Below, piece by piece: positions 17,501 through 24,544 of a stretch of 64,000 bases of DNA (position 1 is its first letter; each line of letters begins with the position of its first letter). The DNA lies in contig NZ_CP021023.1 in assembly GCF_002117005.1 (NCBI RefSeq), positions 2,528,995 to 2,592,994 on the forward strand, in the 5' to 3' direction. Below the pieces are notes generated by a model that saw only the letters and a program-made list of their open reading frames with translations, ran no database searches and was not told the origin of the DNA. Source of the stretch: Sedimentisphaera salicampi (GTDB lineage: Bacteria > Planctomycetota > Phycisphaerae > Sedimentisphaerales > Sedimentisphaeraceae). The translations under genes were made by a program, and so were the position numbers.

Positions 17501-19797
17501 TCGGTCCTGCCGGAAATCACTTCCAGCTCGTTATTTTCAGCGATAAGAACTCGGTTCCGGGTATGGATCTGAAGGTTTATGATGCCGATTCAGATAAAAT
17601 CTACGATATCGTTCAAACGGTAGATTTCCAGAAGGACACCGAGCTGGGCAATGTTGTTACCCTTCAGGTTTACAGCACAGATGCCGGTATGCCGGTTAAT
17701 GTGCCGGACTGGGAGAGTCCTACGGGGCTGATGAACAGCATGAAGGTTTACGCCAAGGTTGTTGATCAGAATGGCGACCAGATCGCAACAGCTGATAACA
17801 GTCAGCTCTCAGCATGGACACCCGCAGGACAGGTTGCAGGTGTTACAGATGAAGTTGTCTCCGGACCGGTTGATGATCACTTCCAGCTTGTAGTGTACAG
17901 CGATGAAACATCTGTTCCGGGCATGGGACTGAAGGTTTACGATGCTGACGCTGATCAGGTTTATGAGATTATCCAGAGGCTGGACTTCGAGGCAGACACC
18001 GATCTTGGTAATGTCCTCACTCTTCAGGTTTACACAATCGGTGAAAACGCACCGGACTGGCAGTCTCCAAGCGGCCTGAATAATCAAATGCAGGTTTACG
18101 CTATGGTTACCCAGGGCGGCGTTCAGATCGCTAAGCCGGACGGAAGCCTTCTTGCTGCAATAACTCCTTCTGGAAACATTGCAGGCGTAGCTGAAGTGGC
18201 AGCGAATCCTTCAGGAACTAAATACTTCCCGCTCACAATTTTCAGCGACGAGGATTCATTTACAGGGCTGATATTCAAGGTTTACGATGCAGCAACTGAT
18301 ACCGTTTACGATATAAACGAAACGCTTGACTTCCAGGCCGATGCTCAAATAGGAAACGTAACCTCTCTTGAAGAGTTCACGGTTTCAGGCGAGCAGGCGA
18401 ATTCTTACGACGTAAACTTTATGTCTGGGGAGAATGGAACACTTCTGGGGCAGACCAGTCAAACCGTTGATCTTGGCGAGAATGCCACTGAGCCGATTGT
18501 TGAAGCAGACGAGGGCTGGGAATTCATCGGCTGGGACGGCAGCTTTGAAAATGTTATCTCAGACCGTACGCTCACTGCTCAATATACCGATGTTATTTAT
18601 ACGGTAGTATTCCAGGCAGGCGATAACGGAGCCATAACAGCAGGCGATGAGCTGCAGACAGTTCCATCAGGCGGCGATGCGGTAGAGCCTACTATTACAG
18701 CGGATGCTGGATATACCTTCACAGGCTGGAATGCTGATTTTACTAATGTAACATCAGATTTAACAGTAACAGCTCAGTACGAAGTAACCGGATACACCGT
18801 GGACTTCCTCCCGGGAGAGAACGGAAGCATAACAGCAGGTGATGATTCGCAGATTGTACCTCACGGACAGGCTGCTGCAGAGCCTACTGTAACAGCGGAT
18901 GCCGGATATACCTTCACGGGCTGGGACACAGCTTTCGATAACGTTACAAGCGACCTTACAGTAACCGCTCTGTACGAAACAGCTGAGTTTACTGTAACAT
19001 TCCTGCCGGGCGACAAGGGACTTATAACTGCAGGCGATTCGGTACAGACCGTTGTTTACGGCGGGGCTGCTGCAGAGCCAACAGTTACGCCTATAGTCGG
19101 CTATGAATTTGACGGCTGGGATATTGCATTCGATAACGTTACAAGCGACTTAACAGTAACCGCTCAGTATAAAGAAGGTACCGGCGACGAAGATGAAGAT
19201 GGAACTGAAGAAGATCCTTGGATAATTGACGACCCAACAGACTGGCAGAAGATTATTGATGCACCTTCAGACCACTTCAAGGTTACCGGGGATGTTGATT
19301 TCGGATCAAATCCTCTAACTAACCCGCTTAAAGTGCCTTTTACCGGTCATCTGTACTCAGAAACCGGCGCAACCCTGTCTTACGGATTTGATGCCTCTGG
19401 CCTTGATTACGTAGGCTTGTTTGCTGTAGTATCCAACGGAGCTCTCATAGAGAACCTCGATTTCGACGTTGACGTAACCGGCCGCAATGTAGTCGGGGGT
19501 GTTGCTGGCTATTTCGCAGACAGCACTATCAGCAACTGCTCAATAAGCGGCAATGTAACCGGCGAGAAGTTCGTTGGCTCGTTTGTCGGAGAGAACAGAG
19601 GCCAGATTATTGGCTGCAGCTCTGATGTAACATTGAGCGGCGATGATGTAGTCGGCGGTATCGCCGGAACCAACAGAGGTTCTGTGAGCGGCTGCAGCTA
19701 CAGCGGTATTTATACAGGCGGAACAGTGGGAATCGTTGGGTCGAGCCCATCCGGTTCTGTATCTGATTCTGATGTAGTTACAGGCGGCGGCGAATAA
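11548..19797 (+). CDS. Giant secreted repeat protein (GLUG, InlB-B repeats, dockerin-like)
   Basis: A 2749-residue exported protein with signal peptide LVSLSIMALASIALAF. GGAG at 11538-11541 sets ATG 11548 over the ATG at 11512. Order by approximate residue: GLUG-type Gly-rich repeats (30-500); a 'YNWISFPVLP' module pair (505-670); one 'SAWTPGG-IAGV-LKVYDA' module (690-790); thirteen InlB-B/Flg_new repeats of about 65 aa, each with YTVTF...GWxFxGWD...TVTA (810-1670); a dockerin-like EF-hand pair (DFNGDKYVGPEDL, DIDSNQWVDNGDF; 1674-1744); a second WISFPVLP pair (1747-1914); three more LKVYDA modules (1930-2280); four InlB-B repeats (2286-2540); terminal GLUG repeats (2551-2749). There is no PEP-CTERM or LPXTG tail and no catalytic motif. 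It is probably an adhesin or surface scaffold, by analogy with repeat content only. Near-identical 393-bp units show recent internal expansion. Confidence 0.85.
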   Translation: MKRFKLVSLSIMALASIALAFSGGDGSQANPYQVANTDDLQEIATNNPNSGDYFVLTSSITGVDFVIGGSFNGSFDGNGNSIDVSYQGNLTGDDALFQELGPQGVIKNLLVNVDYDLNAYSGNWGFVAGVAGFNNGGLIDNCSVAGSISAMDTGLAVGGITASNAGTVQNCESEVSIATDYGCNAGGIAGQSVGMIEECSFMGNMDVADSGFASIDDQENPTIAGGIVGYAYDGAENTNLSVNAEIIADASGVVAGGVVGYLESGTVTGAEMAGGSITVPSAPFTGSIVGGIAGQALDSSIQQAVLAESASVIGGRYSDTGGIVGYSGISTAGASAAVSEAASLGYVETGYLGYAGGVAGRNSSGMVTNCYAAGNVVANETSGDNTVLGGVVGLNETDNQNGGEAPVQYVHYAGTIMDKPDGEGYLGAVIGWNNGGSLDSAHYDSDLAGVSEFIGWGDQNETSSTALTSAQMAQEGNFPNFNFAQIWSMGAAYPVLTFQIGGASMTYNLDQGYNWISFPVLPDDDSLENVLADYSNIAQDFDSIVSAAGETAQYYQGVWYGTLEVIEPGKMYILNSGAGGSFDVNGFPVDPQTEITLVSGWNWIGSTLQDPVSLDDAFQNAQLSDFDTIVAPSGQTAQYYQGAWYGTLDTLVPGVGYKLNAATAQSFFFDGAVAPASQSDPQLSGEIRPAGAPDWTSPTGLQNNMIITAYVVDENMQQIAVADGSLLSAWTPGGEIAGVTEITDGPSKKYFPLTVFSNETELEGMTLKVYDAAADAVHNIQGAFKFESNSSVGNVVNPVEKQITQGTTTYTVTFDAGDHGTITAGDAVQEIEEGGSATAPTIEADEGWQFTGWDIDFTNVQSSITVTAQYELVSGYYVVTFSEGTHGTITAGDTEQIVYEGGSATAPTIEADEGWEHTGWDTAFDNVTEDLTVTATYSEIPQYTVTFEAGANGSITAGDEVQTVYEGDDAAAPTVTANAGWDFTGWDTDFTNVQSDLTVTAEYTEEIYTVTFAAGANGTITAGDAVQNIPYGGSATAPTIEADAGWEFVGWDTAFDNVTSELTVTAQYELKTYTVTFVAGENGTITSGNETQEVDHGSAAAEPTVEPAEGYVFEAWDKAFNNVTSNLTVNATYSSLPEYIVTFESGPHGTITSGQGVQVVYEGGSATAPTIEANEGWEFAGWDTAFDNVTSEITVTATYSEIPQYTVTFDAGANGSVTAGDAVQTVYEGEDAVEPTIEASEGWEFIGWDADFTNVQSDLTVTAQYEQITYTVTFMPGANGTITAGDTEQTIAYGGSATAPTIEANEGLEHTGWDTAFDNVTSDITVTATYSEIPQYTVTFDAGANGSVTAGDAVQTVYEGEDAVEPTVTANTGWEFIGWDADFTNVQSDLTVTAQYEQITYTVTFMQGANGTITAGDTEQTIAYGGSATAPTVEADEGWEHTGWDTAFDNVTSDITVTATYSEIPQYTVTFDAGANGSVTAGDAVQSVYEGEDAVEPTIEASEGWEFTGWDADFTNVQSDLTVTAQYEQITYTVTFMPGANGTITAGDTEQTIAYGGSATAPTVEADEGWEFAGWDMIFDNVTSDLTVTAVYSELPDVYTVNFYAGDYGEILSGSSQQVDEGEAAELPMLVPDFQYRFEGWYNGDTRYSLSELQNVTENMELTAAYSLQPDPEPADADFNGDKYVGPEDLAVMLDSYLTAEGSLASETAAELFAGDQFGDIDSNQWVDNGDFYLFSNNWLKSFEDSFTYNLVQGYNWISFPVLPEDKSLANVMEGYEEIVENFDNITASNGKTAQYYNGQWYGTLQNIVPTRMYVLYSANGGTFEVSGSEVGPDGAMNLYQGWNWLPFFQKQSMSVQDAFQHLDVQDLDQIIAPNGEVAQYYGNQWYGTLDTLEPGVGYKFNVSKAQGFSYTHQVSPLEAMSIETAAVNKPNWDAPQGLSNQMKVYAKIVDENGDPIATANGSELSAWTPDNPSNIAGATDKVILGPAGNHFQLVIFSDKNSVPGMDLKVYDADSDKIYDIVQTVDFQKDTELGNVVTLQVYSTDAGMPVNVPDWESPTGLMNSMKVYAKVVDQNGDQIATADNSQLSAWTPAGQVAGVTDEVVSGPVDDHFQLVVYSDETSVPGMGLKVYDADADQVYEIIQRLDFEADTDLGNVLTLQVYTIGENAPDWQSPSGLNNQMQVYAMVTQGGVQIAKPDGSLLAAITPSGNIAGVAEVAANPSGTKYFPLTIFSDEDSFTGLIFKVYDAATDTVYDINETLDFQADAQIGNVTSLEEFTVSGEQANSYDVNFMSGENGTLLGQTSQTVDLGENATEPIVEADEGWEFIGWDGSFENVISDRTLTAQYTDVIYTVVFQAGDNGAITAGDELQTVPSGGDAVEPTITADAGYTFTGWNADFTNVTSDLTVTAQYEVTGYTVDFLPGENGSITAGDDSQIVPHGQAAAEPTVTADAGYTFTGWDTAFDNVTSDLTVTALYETAEFTVTFLPGDKGLITAGDSVQTVVYGGAAAEPTVTPIVGYEFDGWDIAFDNVTSDLTVTAQYKEGTGDEDEDGTEEDPWIIDDPTDWQKIIDAPSDHFKVTGDVDFGSNPLTNPLKVPFTGHLYSETGATLSYGFDASGLDYVGLFAVVSNGALIENLDFDVDVTGRNVVGGVAGYFADSTISNCSISGNVTGEKFVGSFVGENRGQIIGCSSDVTLSGDDVVGGIAGTNRGSVSGCSYSGIYTGGTVGIVGSSPSGSVSDSDVVTGGGE
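13545..13554 (+). repeat. Ten-T homopolymer within the giant gene
   Basis: Ten consecutive T residues encode the Ser-Phe-Phe-Phe of QSFFFDG. The equivalent place in the second copy of this module (about 17,270) has no such run. One-base slippage here would truncate the protein near residue 670. Confidence 0.7.
14365..16330 (+). repeat. Higher-order 393-bp tandem repeat inside the giant gene
   Basis: The 20-mer ATTCCGCAGTACACAGTTAC begins at 14365, 15151, 15544 and 15937. Spacings are 786, 393 and 393 bases, that is exact multiples of 393. Each 393-bp unit encodes two InlB-B repeats (66 + 65 residues). The units beginning 15151, 15544 and 15937 are almost identical at DNA level, whereas the two units from 14365 to 15150 are more diverged. 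Confidence 0.85.
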
Positions 19798-19904
19798 TAG
19801 GAAACTTTAAACTTGTTTAACTCGCAAATGTGGAGCAAGGTAAATGATAGCTTTTGCAAGTTGCGTATAAACTGTTGTTAGTAACTTTAAACAGGGAATA
19901 AATT

Positions 19905-20810
19905 ATGAAGATTACAAAATTAGTATCTATTCTTGCGGTAGTGTTCGCTGTATCGCTTGCAGGCGCAGCAGAAGACTTCGAGTTTAATGTCAGCTCTACT
20001 TTTATGAGCAAATACCTATGGCATGGCTTTGATATGTACGATGACAGGCCTGCTGTAAAGACAACATTGAATGTAGCTCATCAGGAGAGCGGAGCTTATG
20101 CAGAATTGAGTTATGTTATGCCTACCGGGTCCGCTTCTGCTTACGATGATCAGTTCCAGGGTCTTGCCAACACAAACACAGGCTATCCGGTTGGTCAGAG
20201 CGATGAGTGGGACTATACCTTCGGAATGGAGGGTTCTATGATGCAGGGCGATGCTATGCAGATGGATGCGGACCTCTCTTACACCTATTACAACTTTGGT
20301 GATGTGAGCAGGTATGAGACATTCAACACAATGGCAGGCCCGATCAATCAGCGTACGCTTGACTGGTCTGGCGAAGACAGAGACCTCCAGGAGCTTTCTC
20401 TCGGGATTGAGTTTCCGAATATGATCTCTGAATATATTGTTCCGCATTACAGGCTTTCATATATCTTTGAAGCCGGCGGATACGGAGGCGGCCCTAATTC
20501 TGATCTCGATCAGGAGGTTCCGTTTGGCCAAGGCGTTAACTACTTCGAGCATACCATCGGCATCAAAACAATGATGGATATTGATATGATGCCTCTGCAC
20601 GGCTGTGTTGATGCGATCTACGAAGACGGCAGAAATGATGCAGCAGATGAAGGGTTCAAGAGAATCCTCACCGGCCTTGGCACGCAGATGGTAGTAGGTC
20701 CTGGTATGGTTAAGCCGGCAGTTTACTATCAGTTCGCTCTCGATGATGAGATGGGCAATATGGTAGATGACGACTGGTTCGCCGCTATCACCTACTCAAT
20801 TGATTTCTAA
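19905..20810 (+). CDS. Outer-membrane beta-barrel, TorF/Gcw_chp-like putative porin
   Basis: A 301-residue exported protein: signal peptide LVSILAVVFAVSLAGAA, then alternating-residue strands and a terminal Phe (ITYSIDF), as expected of a BAM-inserted barrel. The opening FNVSSTFMSKYLWHGFDMYDDRPAVK resembles the start of TorF/Gcw_chp (TIGR02001-type) proteins, where a 'S.Y.wRG....dkPAvq' pattern is conserved. Probably a porin or channel of unknown substrate. It follows the giant repeat protein on the same strand after 107 bases and ends in a strong terminator, so it may be the last gene of that surface operon or separately transcribed. The family match is from memory and should be checked. Confidence 0.68.
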   Translation: MKITKLVSILAVVFAVSLAGAAEDFEFNVSSTFMSKYLWHGFDMYDDRPAVKTTLNVAHQESGAYAELSYVMPTGSASAYDDQFQGLANTNTGYPVGQSDEWDYTFGMEGSMMQGDAMQMDADLSYTYYNFGDVSRYETFNTMAGPINQRTLDWSGEDRDLQELSLGIEFPNMISEYIVPHYRLSYIFEAGGYGGGPNSDLDQEVPFGQGVNYFEHTIGIKTMMDIDMMPLHGCVDAIYEDGRNDAADEGFKRILTGLGTQMVVGPGMVKPAVYYQFALDDEMGNMVDDDWFAAITYSIDF

Positions 20811-20834
20811 AAGAAAAACCAAAACGAATTTAAG

Positions 20835-20866
20835 GCCCGTTTGCATTATGCAGGCGGGCTTTTTTT
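20835..20866 (+). terminator. Rho-independent terminator after the outer-membrane barrel gene
   Basis: GCCCGTTTGCA pairs with TGCAGGCGGGC over a TTA loop (11 pairs, two of them G-U), followed by seven T. Confidence 0.88.
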
Positions 20867-20944
20867 CGGCTCATTTTTGAAATTTTGCTTATAGAGATTA
20901 GAATAGTAAGCTGAAATTGCAGGTATCATAGAGTTAGGAAAATA

Positions 20945-21889
20945 ATGAAGAAAAATGTTTTAGGGAATACGGGTATTGAGGTAACAGAGCTCTGCTTCGG
21001 CGCTCTGCCGATGGGGCCTCTTCAGAAGGACCAGCCGGTGGATTTCAACGCACGCCTCACAGCAGAAGCGATAAATCGAGGCATAAATTTTATCGATACC
21101 GCCCAGATGTATCAGACTTACGCCCCAATCCGCGAGGCAATGAAGCTCACTGGCAAACGCCCAGTAATCGCCACAAAATCCACTGCTCCGGATTTCGACA
21201 GTATGCAGGCTGCGATAGACGAGGCCATCGAGCAGCTCGAAATCGATTACATAGACATCTTCCATATGCACGCAGCACGGGCGACGCCTGAAATATTCCA
21301 GCAGAGAAGGGGGGCACTTGAATGCCTTAAAGAGAATAAGCGAGCCGGCAAGGTTCTATCTGTCGGTATAAGCTGCCACGGCCCCGAAGTTGTATCGGCG
21401 GCCGCAGAGCAGGATGATATAGATGTGGTGTTCGCTCTTATCAGCCTCGGCGGAATCGGCATCATAAACGGCACCCGCGGGGATATGGAGCAAGCGATAG
21501 AGAAATGCAGCGATGCCGGCAAAGGCGTTTATCTGATGAAGGTTCTCGGCGGCGGGAATTATGTGGATAAATACTCAGACTGTCTCGAATACGCCCGCAG
21601 CCTGAAAGGCTATCACTCAATCTCAATCGGGATGGTGAGCCTTGAGGAGATAGACTGCAACGTAAAGTATTTCTCCGGTCAGAGAGAAAACCTGCCCGCT
21701 CTGCAGGGCTGCAGCAAGAGTTTTCAGGTTGTCCGCATTGTATGCACGGCCTGCGGGAAGTGCATCGAAACCTGCCCGAACAGCGCCATCTCAATGCAGG
21801 ATGGCAAGGCCGATATCAGCAGCGAGAATTGCCTGCAATGCGGTTATTGCGTATCTGCGTGTCCGCAGTTTGCCATCAGGAAGGTTTAG
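20945..21889 (+). CDS. Aldo/keto reductase with C-terminal 2[4Fe-4S] ferredoxin domain
   Basis: A 314-residue fusion. The N-terminal TIM barrel opens VLGNTGIEVTELCFGALPMG and contains GINFIDTAQMYQTY, where D and Y match aldo/keto reductase catalytic positions, and a Lys in VIATKS. The C-terminus bears two cluster motifs, CTACGKCIETCP and CLQCGYCVSACP. This architecture is common in anaerobes and suggests an electron link between ferredoxin and a carbonyl or NAD(P)H, though the substrate is unknown. AGGAA before ATG 20945 supports the start. Its end overlaps the convergent PHP phosphatase by 14 bases. Confidence 0.87.
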   Translation: MKKNVLGNTGIEVTELCFGALPMGPLQKDQPVDFNARLTAEAINRGINFIDTAQMYQTYAPIREAMKLTGKRPVIATKSTAPDFDSMQAAIDEAIEQLEIDYIDIFHMHAARATPEIFQQRRGALECLKENKRAGKVLSVGISCHGPEVVSAAAEQDDIDVVFALISLGGIGIINGTRGDMEQAIEKCSDAGKGVYLMKVLGGGNYVDKYSDCLEYARSLKGYHSISIGMVSLEEIDCNVKYFSGQRENLPALQGCSKSFQVVRIVCTACGKCIETCPNSAISMQDGKADISSENCLQCGYCVSACPQFAIRKV

Positions 21890-22664
21890 CTGCCTGTGTG
21901 CGAACCGGATCAACCACCGAAACACCCATTCTCTCAGCCAGATCGAGGCAGCGTTCGAAACCGATATCTATATGCTCAGGGCAGTGCGCATCAGAATTGA
22001 TAACACCTTTCGCTCCGCAGTTTGCTGCAATCTTCCAGAAATTATCGTTGGGATAGCCCGAAAAATCATCACGGCAGAAGCCGTAGCCGTTTATCTCCAA
22101 AGCCACCCCCGAATTAGCGGCCGCGGTGCAAATCCTCTCGCTGCATCTTTCTGCATAGCTGTCCCAGCTTGGGTATCTGGCGAGAAACAAATCCGGATGA
22201 GCAGCGAAATCAAAAATCTTCGTCTTGATCCCCTCAACAAACAAATCGGTATAGCTCTTCAACGCATCTTTCCCCATTGGGAAGGCATGTGTGCTTATTT
22301 CCTCGCCGCCCAGCGGATAGAAATGCAGTGCTATAGCGAGGTATTCAATGCCGAATTCCTCTCGAAGCGTATCGTTATAAAATTTCTCGTATCTAGGAAA
22401 GTATTCGCATTCCATCCCCGAATACACCTCTAACCTGCCGGTAAATTCTTTCTTCGCATCCTCAATCTTTTCGCAATAGTCCGGCAGCTCATCCATTTCC
22501 ATCCGCACAGACGCCCATTTCCCGTCCGGCAGGGGAGTATGGTCGCTTATTCCAATCGCTTTGAGACCTGCTTTCTCTGCTGCGGAGCAGTAGTCTGCCG
22601 CATCGCCTAAAGCGTGTTTGCATCTATATGTATGTGTATGGTAGTTTGTTGTATTCTGTTTCAT
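21876..22664 (-). CDS. PHP-domain phosphatase, histidinol-phosphatase (HisK/HisJ) family
   Basis: Metal-dependent PHP hydrolase of 262 aa. The metal-binding motifs are visible: YHTHTYRCKHA at the N-terminus, GISDHTPLP, GMECEYFP, the FAAHPDLFL block and a late NSDAHCPEHI. HisJ-type histidinol-phosphatase is the best match, performing the penultimate-stage dephosphorylation in histidine synthesis, but other PHP phosphoesterases look similar and no his gene is nearby. ATG 22664 is preferred to TTG 22679, which would place the AAAGAG ribosome site inside the coding sequence. The 3' end overlaps the aldo/keto reductase gene tail to tail. Confidence 0.78.
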   Translation of the reverse strand: MKQNTTNYHTHTYRCKHALGDAADYCSAAEKAGLKAIGISDHTPLPDGKWASVRMEMDELPDYCEKIEDAKKEFTGRLEVYSGMECEYFPRYEKFYNDTLREEFGIEYLAIALHFYPLGGEEISTHAFPMGKDALKSYTDLFVEGIKTKIFDFAAHPDLFLARYPSWDSYAERCSERICTAAANSGVALEINGYGFCRDDFSGYPNDNFWKIAANCGAKGVINSDAHCPEHIDIGFERCLDLAERMGVSVVDPVRTQAAKPS

Positions 22665-23126
22665 AATCTCTTTCTTCAAAATTTCAAGCTCACTGTATTT
22701 TACAGAATATTCCTCGAACTGCTAAGAGAATTGCTTGGATTAACGCTATTCTAATCAATCTACTGTGTGCGGCAAGCATGACGAAATTGCCGATGTCAAT
22801 CGTTCCATTTCCAACATGGCCGAAATCTGGATCTCACTCTGCAAAAGAACTGCACGCTGCAGAAAGACTCAGGAGAGCACTCATCAGCACCTTTTAAAAT
22901 TTATAACTCTTCAAAATCAATCAATAATACAGATTAATTTCAAGTAAATTTAGCGGAGATTAGATGCTGAGGTAATTGCGAAATAAGGATGGTTAATCAT
23001 TTTTTGAATCACCCACTTATTTTGCATATTGCAGTAAAAATTGTAAAATGGCTGATAAGCTGCATAATTTTTCCGCAAAAGATGTTGTTTTATACTATTT
23101 TATCATCAGATTAAACTTAGAGCTGT
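22665..23126. other. 462-base intergenic region without a convincing gene
   Basis: The right part (22900-23110) is AT-rich and probably holds the nudix promoter, but no hexamer pair stands out. In the left part the minus strand between about 22760 and 22890 has a protein-like phrase (DPDFGHVGNGTIDIGNFVML) interrupted by a stop just upstream; it could be a dockerin-like relic but this is weak. Confidence 0.4.
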
Positions 23127-23591
23127 ATGGCAGAAATGGGAGAATATACATACAAATGGCCGAGACCGATGGTAACTGTGGATACGCTTGTATTCTCCGC
23201 CGCCGACGGGGAGGTTAGCATTCTTCTGGTTCGACGGGGCAAAGAGCCTTTCAAGGATAAATGGGCGGTTCCGGGCGGTTTTCTTGAAATGGATGAAGAC
23301 TTAATGGAAGGTGCCCTCAGAGAGCTGAAAGAGGAAACAGGACTGAGCTTGGATGCGGCTGAGCAGTTTGCAGCATTCGGCCGCCCGGGAAGAGACCCCC
23401 GCGGCAGATTGATAACTGTATGCTATATTGCAGTGGTTACAGGCAGAAGGCCTGAGGTTCAGGGTGCAGACGACGCAGCAGAGGCTCGCTGGATTCCAGC
23501 AGAAAAGCTCGGCGAGCTGGATTTCGCCTTCGACCATTATATGATCGTAACGAAGGCCTTTGAGAGCCTGCCCGAACTAAAGCAGAAGTAA
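23127..23591 (+). CDS. Nudix hydrolase, ADP-ribose/nucleoside-diphosphate pyrophosphatase type
   Basis: A 154-residue nudix protein that hydrolyses a nucleoside diphosphate linked to another group. The nudix box runs GGFLEMDEDLMEGALRELKE then ETGL (about residues 51-74) with all REUXEE acids present. DTLVFSAADGEVSILLVRRG and KWAVPGGFLE match the ADP-ribose pyrophosphatase/NrtR-like branch, but no DNA-binding tail is present. It begins a same-strand run with a GGDEF protein 2 bases downstream and a glycosyltransferase, likely one operon. The exact substrate is not determinable. Confidence 0.88.
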   Translation: MAEMGEYTYKWPRPMVTVDTLVFSAADGEVSILLVRRGKEPFKDKWAVPGGFLEMDEDLMEGALRELKEETGLSLDAAEQFAAFGRPGRDPRGRLITVCYIAVVTGRRPEVQGADDAAEARWIPAEKLGELDFAFDHYMIVTKAFESLPELKQK

Positions 23592-23593
23592 AT

Positions 23594-24529
23594 ATGAAAA
23601 CAGAAGACGATATACTGATAGTTGCCCCTGAAGGCAGATATTGGGGACTGCCGGATAATATTGCAGGCAGGCTTGCTGTTTCAGAATGCCCGGCTTGGGG
23701 GCAGTCCAGAGCAAAGCAGCCCTCAAAGATTTTCTTCATTCTCGATTCAGCCGCTGATTTCGGATTTACCAAACTGGCAGAAACAGCATCAAATTTCCCC
23801 GAGGCTTCAATCTATCTTCTTGGCGAAACTATTTTCGAGCCGATAATGCAGAGAGTATCGGATAAGGGCGTATGCAGCGGCTACTATATTCTCCCTCTCA
23901 CAGAATCTGAATTCAGCCAGATACTTGAGAACGGTAAGCTTGATTCAGTTGAATCAAATTCATACGAAGCGAGAATCCGCAAGCTCAGCACAATTGCCTA
24001 CTGCGACGAACTTACAGGCCTTAGAAGACGGCGATTTTTCACAGAAGCGGGCAATCAGATTTTAAGGCTCAGCGAATGCTGCGAAATTGCTGTTTCAGTT
24101 TTTCTTTTCGATATAGACGATTTCAAGAAATACAACGATCAGTATGGCCATTTAGCTGGGGACCAGATCATAAAAGATACGTCCAACGCCCTTAGAAATT
24201 CCTTCCGTCCCCACGATCTGCTCGCAAGGATTGGCGGGGATGAGTTTGCTGTTATGATATGGGATTTCGAAATCAAAAACGAATCTATCGAAACTGGCGG
24301 AGATGAAAGACGTCATTACTACAAACATCCAGTTAAAAGCTCGGAGATATCAAGGAGAATCAGCGAAAATGTTGTTGAGGTGGAAACATCCCGCGGCCGG
24401 CTAACCCTCAGCGGCGGGATGGCTTCCTTTCCCGAGGGAGGCAGCGATCTGCATAAACTCCTTGAATCCGCAGACAACGCCCTTATGAAGGCCAAGAAAA
24501 GCGGCAAACATACAATACTTTTTTCGTAA
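23594..24529 (+). CDS. GGDEF diguanylate cyclase with unrecognised N-terminal domain
   Basis: Predicted synthase of cyclic di-GMP. The GGDEF domain occupies about residues 130-310: DELTGLRRRRFF, FLFDIDDFKKYNDQYGHLAG, then RIGGDEFAVM. The inhibitory I-site RxxD (RPHD) lies exactly five residues before GGDEF, so product feedback is expected. An insertion of about 25 residues (NESIETGGDERRHYYKHPVK) follows the active site. The first 125 residues are cytoplasmic with no transmembrane helix and may be a degenerate receiver-like sensor. It starts 2 bases after the nudix stop, implying co-transcription. Confidence 0.88.
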   Translation: MKTEDDILIVAPEGRYWGLPDNIAGRLAVSECPAWGQSRAKQPSKIFFILDSAADFGFTKLAETASNFPEASIYLLGETIFEPIMQRVSDKGVCSGYYILPLTESEFSQILENGKLDSVESNSYEARIRKLSTIAYCDELTGLRRRRFFTEAGNQILRLSECCEIAVSVFLFDIDDFKKYNDQYGHLAGDQIIKDTSNALRNSFRPHDLLARIGGDEFAVMIWDFEIKNESIETGGDERRHYYKHPVKSSEISRRISENVVEVETSRGRLTLSGGMASFPEGGSDLHKLLESADNALMKAKKSGKHTILFS

Positions 24530-24544
24530 AACTAATCAGCCCCA

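Noticed and set aside
22760-22890. Minus-strand dockerin-like phrase (DPDFGHVGNGTIDIGNFVML)
   Set aside because: Only one partial calcium-loop pattern, a stop codon just upstream and no open gene; too weak to call a pseudogene.
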